A model generated the notes under the pieces. The model was not told where the DNA came from. It saw only the letters and a program-made list of their open reading frames with translations, and made no database searches. Position numbers and translations under genes: made by a program. DNA of 10,730 bases, from NCBI GenBank assembly GCA_046732975.1, contig JBKPOG010000095.1, forward strand, positions 1 through 10,730. Direction: 5' to 3'. This DNA is from JAMXLO01 sp046732975. Lineage in GTDB: Bacteria > Pseudomonadota > Alphaproteobacteria > Acetobacterales > Acetobacteraceae. Positions 7,208 to 10,730 of this stretch are shown piece by piece. The stretch's first letter is position 1. Each line of letters opens with the position of its first letter.

Positions 7208-8116
7208 TTGCAGTCGACCCATCCGCCGCACCTGAAGGCGCTCGAAGCCGAAAGCATTTATATCTTCCGTGAAGTTGTTGCCCAAGCGGATCGTCCCGTC
7301 CTCTTGTATTCGATTGGCAAGGACTCGTCGGTGCTGCTGCACCTGGCTCGCAAGGCCTTCTTCCCTGCCCGCGTAGCGTTTCCGCTGCTGCACATCGATA
7401 CGACATGGAAGTTTCGGGACATGATCTCGTTTCGCGACTCCACCGCGAAACGATACGGCCTGGACCTGCGGGTGCATACCAATCCGGAAGGTCGACGGCA
7501 GAACATCAACCCGTTCGACCACGGCAGCAACATCTACACCCAGGTCATGAAGACCGATGCACTGAAGCAGGCACTGACCGAGGGGCGTTATGACGTCGCG
7601 ATTGGCGGTGCGCGGCGTGACGAGGAGCGGTCGCGCGCCAAGGAACGTGTGTTCTCGGTTCGCGGGCCGGGACACAGCTGGGATCCGAAGCGGCAACGGC
7701 CCGAGCTGTGGCACCTCTACAACGGCAATCTGGCGCCTGGCGAGACGCTGCGTGTGTTCCCACTGTCGAATTGGACCGAGCTCGACGTCTGGACTTACAT
7801 CCTGGCCGAGGGCATCGACGTGGTGCCGCTGTATTTCGCCGCACCTCGTCCGACGGTGGAACGCGACGGGCTGATCATCGTCGTCGATGACGACCGGATG
7901 CGATTCAAGCCGGGCGAACGCCCGGTGCAGCGCGTGGTGCGATTCCGCTCACTCGGCTGCTATCCGCTGTCCGCGGCAGTCGAATCGGAGGCATCCGACC
8001 TCAAGGAGGTCGTCGCCGAAATGCATACAACACGGGTCTCTGAGCGCGCGGGGCGGCTGATCGATCAGGATCAGGACGCCTCCATGGAGAGGAAGAAGCG
8101 CGAGGGCTATTTCTGA
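7208..8116 (+). CDS. cysD: Sulfate adenylyltransferase subunit 2 (CysD)
   Basis: This is the catalytic subunit of ATP sulfurylase, which joins sulfate and ATP to give APS and pyrophosphate, driven by GTP hydrolysis in CysN. The PP-loop nucleotide site is YSIGKDSS (residues 34-41). Family stretches follow in order: FPLLHIDTTWKFR, NPEGRRQNINPF, GGARRDEERSRAKER, WDPKRQRPELWHLYNG, FPLSNWTELDVW, RFRSLGCYPL and the C-terminal SMERKKREGYF. The TTG at 7208 gives 302 residues, the length of E. coli CysD, and begins just before the conserved LKALEAESIYIFREV. GAG 7 nt upstream, or GGGAG (7191-7195), may be the ribosome binding site. An in-frame TTG at 7151 would add 19 residues. A longer frame back to 6920 would overlap the DUF1194 gene and has no family resemblance there. 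The TGA stop (8114-8116) overlaps the cysNC ATG by one base, so the two are translationally coupled. The function is nearly certain; the start is less so. Confidence 0.95.
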   Translation: MQSTHPPHLKALEAESIYIFREVVAQADRPVLLYSIGKDSSVLLHLARKAFFPARVAFPLLHIDTTWKFRDMISFRDSTAKRYGLDLRVHTNPEGRRQNINPFDHGSNIYTQVMKTDALKQALTEGRYDVAIGGARRDEERSRAKERVFSVRGPGHSWDPKRQRPELWHLYNGNLAPGETLRVFPLSNWTELDVWTYILAEGIDVVPLYFAAPRPTVERDGLIIVVDDDRMRFKPGERPVQRVVRFRSLGCYPLSAAVESEASDLKEVVAEMHTTRVSERAGRLIDQDQDASMERKKREGYF

Positions 8117-9957
8117 TGCCCGACTCGCTGCTTCGCGTGCTCGCCTGTGGCTCGGTCGATGATGGCAAATCGACGCTTATCGGCCGCCTGCTGTTCGAAT
8201 GCGGCACGATCCCCGATGACGTGATGATGGCGCTGAAGCGCGACAGCAAGCGCTTCGGCACCGTGGAAGGCGGGATCGACTACGCGTTGCTGGTCGATGG
8301 CCTCTCGGCCGAACGCGACCAGGGCATCACCATCGATGTCGCCTACCGATTCTTCGAAACGCCACGTCGACGCTTCATCCTCGCCGATGCGCCAGGCCAC
8401 GAGCAGTACACCCGCAATATGGTCACCGGTGCTTCAGGATCGGACCTGGCGGTGCTGCTGGTGGATGCACGCAAAGGCCTTCTGGTGCAGACGCGCCGGC
8501 ATGCCGCCATCGCATCGCTGTTGGGTATTCGCCAGCTGGTGCTGGCGGTGAACAAGATGGACCTGGTTGGCTTCGGTCAGGATGTGTTCAACAAGATTGT
8601 CGCCGATTTCTACCGATTGTCGGGCAAGCTAGGCCCGTTGCAGGTCACCGAAATTCCGGTCTGCGCGCGCGACGGCGACAATGTGACGTCACCCAGTACG
8701 CAGATGCCGTGGTACTCGGGAACCACGCTGCTGACGGCACTGGAAAGTGCCGAACCCACCTCGCACGTGGCCGAACGGGCGTTCCGCATGCCAGTGCAGC
8801 TGGTTGCTCGGCCGGACCATACGTTTCGCGGCTATGCGGGTACGGTGGCCACAGGCGTGATCTCTCCCGGGGCTGCGGTAATGAACGCCGTCTCGGGAAC
8901 CGAGGCCAAGGTCGCGCGGATCGTCACCATGGATGGCGACCTCAAGGAAGCGGTGCCAGGTGATGCGATCACCTTGGTGCTCGACCGCGAGATCGATGTA
9001 TCGCGCGGTGATGTGCTTGCAGTCGCACCGCCGCCACCGCTCGCTGATCAGGTGACCGCCTGGGTGGTGTGGATGGACGAGACGCCGCTGTTCCGCGGCC
9101 GCGCCTATCTCTTCATGCTCGGTTCGCGAAGCGTCGTCGGCACCATCACCGACATCGCCAACCGGCTGGATGTGAACTCGCTCACCGAGGAACCGGTGCG
9201 CGAACTCGGGTTGAACGAGATCGGCCGGGTGACGATTTCGCTGGCGCAGCGCGTCGCCTGCGAGCGCTATGCGGTCAGCCGGGAGCTGGGCGGCTTCATT
9301 CTGATCGACCGGTTGACCCGCGGCACTGTGGGCGCGGGGATGATCACCGATCTGCGCGCCGGGGCGGGCAACGTCTACTGGCACCGGCTTGATGTGGACA
9401 AGCGTGCGCGGTCGGGGCTGATGGGCCAGAAGCCGGCCGTGCTGTGGTTCACCGGCCTGTCGGCGTCGGGCAAGTCGACCATCGCCAACCTCGTCGAGAA
9501 GCGCCTGCACGCCCAGGGTCGCCACACGATGAGCCTGGATGGCGACAACGTTCGCCATGGCCTGAACCGCGACCTTGGCTTCTCCGAGGCCGATCGGGTG
9601 GAGAACATCCGCCGCGTCGCGGAAGTATCCAGGCTGTTCGTCGATGCCGGACTGATCGTACTGGTGTCGTTCATTTCGCCATATCGCGCCGAACGTATGC
9701 TGGCGCGCGACTGTGTGGAGGAGAGCGAATTCCTCGAGATCTTCGTCGACACCCCGGTGGAAGAGTGCCGCCGCCGCGATCCGAAAGGCCTGTATGCCAG
9801 GGCCGATGCCGGGCAGATCCGCAATTTCACCGGGGTCGATGCGCCTTATGAGGAACCGCTCGATCCGGAAATCCGCTTGCCTACTCTGGAAGCACCCCCC
9901 GAGGTGCTGGCTGAGCGCGTGGTCGATGAACTGATGCGTCGTGGCATCGTCGGCTGA
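8116..9957 (+). CDS. cysNC: Bifunctional sulfate adenylyltransferase subunit 1 / adenylylsulfate kinase (CysN-CysC fusion)
   Basis: This 613-residue fusion catalyses two successive steps of sulfate activation. Residues 1 to about 425 are CysN, an EF-Tu-like GTPase that powers APS formation by CysD. It has a P-loop GSVDDGKST (12-20), switch region GITIDVAYRFFET, DAPGHEQY (from Asp91), NKMD (146-149) and a G5-like VCARDGDN, followed by two beta-barrel domains. Residues about 430-613 are CysC, APS kinase, which makes PAPS. It has a P-loop GLSASGKST (447-455), LDGDNVRHGLNRDLGF, a FISPYRAER segment whose Ser521 matches the Ser phosphorylated in E. coli CysC, and RRRDPKGLYARA with FTGVDAPYEEP near the end. 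All key motifs are intact in both halves. The length is normal for proteobacterial CysNC. The ATG overlaps the cysD stop, so the two should be made in matched amounts. Its 3' end overlaps the next gene by 17 nt. No cysH, cysI or cysJ is in the window, so PAPS reduction must be encoded elsewhere. Confidence 0.97.
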   Translation: MPDSLLRVLACGSVDDGKSTLIGRLLFECGTIPDDVMMALKRDSKRFGTVEGGIDYALLVDGLSAERDQGITIDVAYRFFETPRRRFILADAPGHEQYTRNMVTGASGSDLAVLLVDARKGLLVQTRRHAAIASLLGIRQLVLAVNKMDLVGFGQDVFNKIVADFYRLSGKLGPLQVTEIPVCARDGDNVTSPSTQMPWYSGTTLLTALESAEPTSHVAERAFRMPVQLVARPDHTFRGYAGTVATGVISPGAAVMNAVSGTEAKVARIVTMDGDLKEAVPGDAITLVLDREIDVSRGDVLAVAPPPPLADQVTAWVVWMDETPLFRGRAYLFMLGSRSVVGTITDIANRLDVNSLTEEPVRELGLNEIGRVTISLAQRVACERYAVSRELGGFILIDRLTRGTVGAGMITDLRAGAGNVYWHRLDVDKRARSGLMGQKPAVLWFTGLSASGKSTIANLVEKRLHAQGRHTMSLDGDNVRHGLNRDLGFSEADRVENIRRVAEVSRLFVDAGLIVLVSFISPYRAERMLARDCVEESEFLEIFVDTPVEECRRRDPKGLYARADAGQIRNFTGVDAPYEEPLDPEIRLPTLEAPPEVLAERVVDELMRRGIVG

Positions 9958-10609
9958 GGCCAAGTTCAAGCCCAGCACTCCCCCTCCCCTCGCGGGAGGG
10001 GGGCGGGGGGAGGGGGCCTCTCCGCTCGAACACCTCGTCGCTGAAATCCGCGCCTGTCAGGTCTGTGCCCCTCACCTGCCCCTCGGCCCGCGTCCCGTGT
10101 TCCGCGTCTCCGCCACGGCCCGCCTGCTGATTGCCAGCCAGGCGCCAGGAACTGCGGTGCACGAAACAGGCCTCTCCTTCAACGACCCCTCGGGTGACCG
10201 CCTGCGTGAGTGGCTGCAGATGGATCGCGGCACGTTCTACGACGAGAGCCGCGTCGCCATTGTGCCGATGGGCTTTTGCTATCCCGGGCGTCTTCCGAAT
10301 GGCGGCGATGCCCCCCCGCGGCCGGAATGTGCACCGCTATGGCGCAAACAGTTACTGGCGCTGATGCCGGAAATTCGTCTCACGCTGCTGGTCGGGACCT
10401 ATGCGCTGACCCATGTGCTCGGGCGCGGCGCGATGACCGAGCAGGTACGCGCGTTTCGTCAGCACTTGCCACATTATTTTGCGTTGCCGCATCCATCCTG
10501 GCGCACCACCGCCTGGGAGCGACGCAATCCGTGGTTCGGTGTGGACGTCCTGCCGGCATTGCGCGCTTCAGTGCGCAATGCCCTGAATGCCACTGCCATC
10601 GAGGCATAA
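9941..10609 (+). CDS. Uracil-DNA glycosylase superfamily protein
   Basis: This 222-residue protein resembles the family 4/5-type uracil-DNA glycosylase superfamily, base-excision enzymes that remove uracil or related lesions from DNA. Visible marks are IASQAPG (64-70), the position of the usual GQAPG water-activating loop; NDPSGDRLREWL (81-92); and a C-terminal PHPSWR followed by RRNPWF, the position of the DNA-intercalating HPS-type motif. Four Cys sit in the order seen in iron-sulfur family 4 enzymes: Cys39 and Cys42 (CQVC), Cys113 (GFCYPG) and Cys130 (RPECAPLW). A 4Fe-4S cluster is likely by inference. The GTG at 9941 is the only usual start codon before the conserved domain, because TGA at 9932-9934 closes the frame upstream. 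Translation from it overlaps cysNC by 17 nt and reads through a GC-rich palindromic repeat, giving a Pro/Gly-rich stretch at about residues 11-27. Natural activity is unproven, since some superfamily members act on other bases or are inactive. Expression is probably coupled to cysDNC. Confidence 0.8.
   Translation: MASSAEAKFKPSTPPPLAGGGRGEGASPLEHLVAEIRACQVCAPHLPLGPRPVFRVSATARLLIASQAPGTAVHETGLSFNDPSGDRLREWLQMDRGTFYDESRVAIVPMGFCYPGRLPNGGDAPPRPECAPLWRKQLLALMPEIRLTLLVGTYALTHVLGRGAMTEQVRAFRQHLPHYFALPHPSWRTTAWERRNPWFGVDVLPALRASVRNALNATAIEA
9979..10016. repeat. GC-rich palindromic repeat inside the start of the glycosylase-like gene
   Basis: CCCCCTCCC (9980-9988) pairs with GGGAGGGGG (9994-10002) around a CTCGC loop. 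A second G-rich arm, GGGGGGAGGGGG (10005-10016), could compete for the same C-rich strand. The composition is unlike the coding sequence on either side. It resembles the short GC-rich intergenic palindromes scattered through many proteobacterial genomes, but here it falls within an open frame just after the cysNC stop. In mRNA the hairpin would lie about 40 nt into the glycosylase-like coding region and could damp its expression relative to cysDNC. Confidence 0.65.
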
Positions 10610-10701
10610 TGATTCGGCGCCAACGGCATAGCTTTCGTCTGTCACACTCTGTTACATAGCGAGACCAAACAACCGCCAACGACCCAGGGGGGGACAGCAC
10701 T
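10610..10701 (+). promoter_or_regulatory. Short upstream region of the last gene
   Basis: This 92 bp stretch separates the glycosylase-like stop from the next start. TGTTACATAGCG around 10650 is the most AT-rich part and could be an extended -10, but the match is poor and no -35 is convincing. There is no terminator-like hairpin, so read-through from the upstream operon remains possible. Confidence 0.25.
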
Positions 10702-10730
10702 ATGGCCGCCACGATCCGCCAGCCGGAAAT
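10702..10730 (+). CDS. Start of an unidentified protein, 3'-truncated
   Basis: An ATG at 10702 opens a frame reading MAATIRQPE before the window ends. It is supported by a strong purine-rich ribosome binding site: AGGGGGGGA with seven G at 10687-10693, about 8 nt upstream. No family can be recognised from nine residues. The seven-G run is unusually long for a ribosome binding site and could vary in length by slippage. Confidence 0.55.

Noticed and set aside
8689..9978. 429-residue open frame on the minus strand opposite cysNC
   Set aside because: It lies opposite a certain gene. Long antisense frames are expected in GC-rich coding DNA, and the translation shows no domain or motif.
9979..10016. 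Rho-independent terminator of the cysDNC operon
   Set aside because: The hairpin is strong, but a G-rich stretch, not a T-run, follows it, and it lies inside a conserved coding frame.
10609..10659. 16-codon frame overlapping the glycosylase-like stop
   Set aside because: It is very short and basic with no ribosome binding site of its own. The ATAATG overlap is likely chance.

Overview
The window reads as ordinary chromosomal DNA from a GC-rich proteobacterium. It is densely coded on both strands, with G/C-biased third codon positions. A fused cysNC gene, a DsbD-family reductase, a hybrid histidine kinase of the 'AHDFNN' type, and a GC-rich CCCCTCCC/GGGAGGGG palindrome would all suit a gammaproteobacterium near the Xanthomonadales. 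That placement is inference from gene content, not a measured assignment. I see no rRNA, tRNA, CRISPR array, transposase, integrase or phage gene.

Layout, left to right. (1) 1-1803, plus strand: the 3' part of a DsbD-family membrane thiol:disulfide reductase, cut at the window's left edge. (2) 2008-3840, plus: a six-helix membrane hybrid sensor kinase with a C-terminal receiver. It converges on the next gene across a strong hairpin at 3853-3887. (3) 3908-4978 minus and 5098-6288 plus: a divergent pair sharing 119 bp of upstream DNA. One encodes a LigB-like class III extradiol dioxygenase homologue and the other a luciferase-like (LLM) flavin-dependent monooxygenase. (4) 6301-6987, minus: a DUF1194 von Willebrand A-type protein with an intact metal-site motif but no signal peptide. 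It converges on the LLM gene with 12 bp between them. (5) 7208-10609, plus: cysD, cysNC and a uracil-DNA-glycosylase-superfamily gene. Their ends overlap (1 nt for cysD/cysNC, 17 nt for cysNC/UDG), so they are probably one transcript. (6) 10702 to the end: the first codons of another plus-strand gene behind a strong ribosome binding site.

How the genes work together. CysD and the CysN half of CysNC form ATP sulfurylase, and the CysC half phosphorylates APS, so the pair turns sulfate into PAPS for cysteine synthesis. The glycosylase-like gene is coupled to them by overlap but has no evident pathway link. The LLM/dioxygenase pair looks like a small oxidative unit, perhaps hydroxylation followed by ring opening, with an unknown substrate. 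The DsbD homologue and the sensor kinase are separate units.

I did not find a clear new defence or mobile system. Four points deserve a second look. The dioxygenase homologue has Gln where LigB has an iron-binding His. The LLM/dioxygenase pair is uncharacterised. A GC-rich palindromic repeat is translated as the N-terminal part of the glycosylase-like protein. The DUF1194 protein lacks an export signal.
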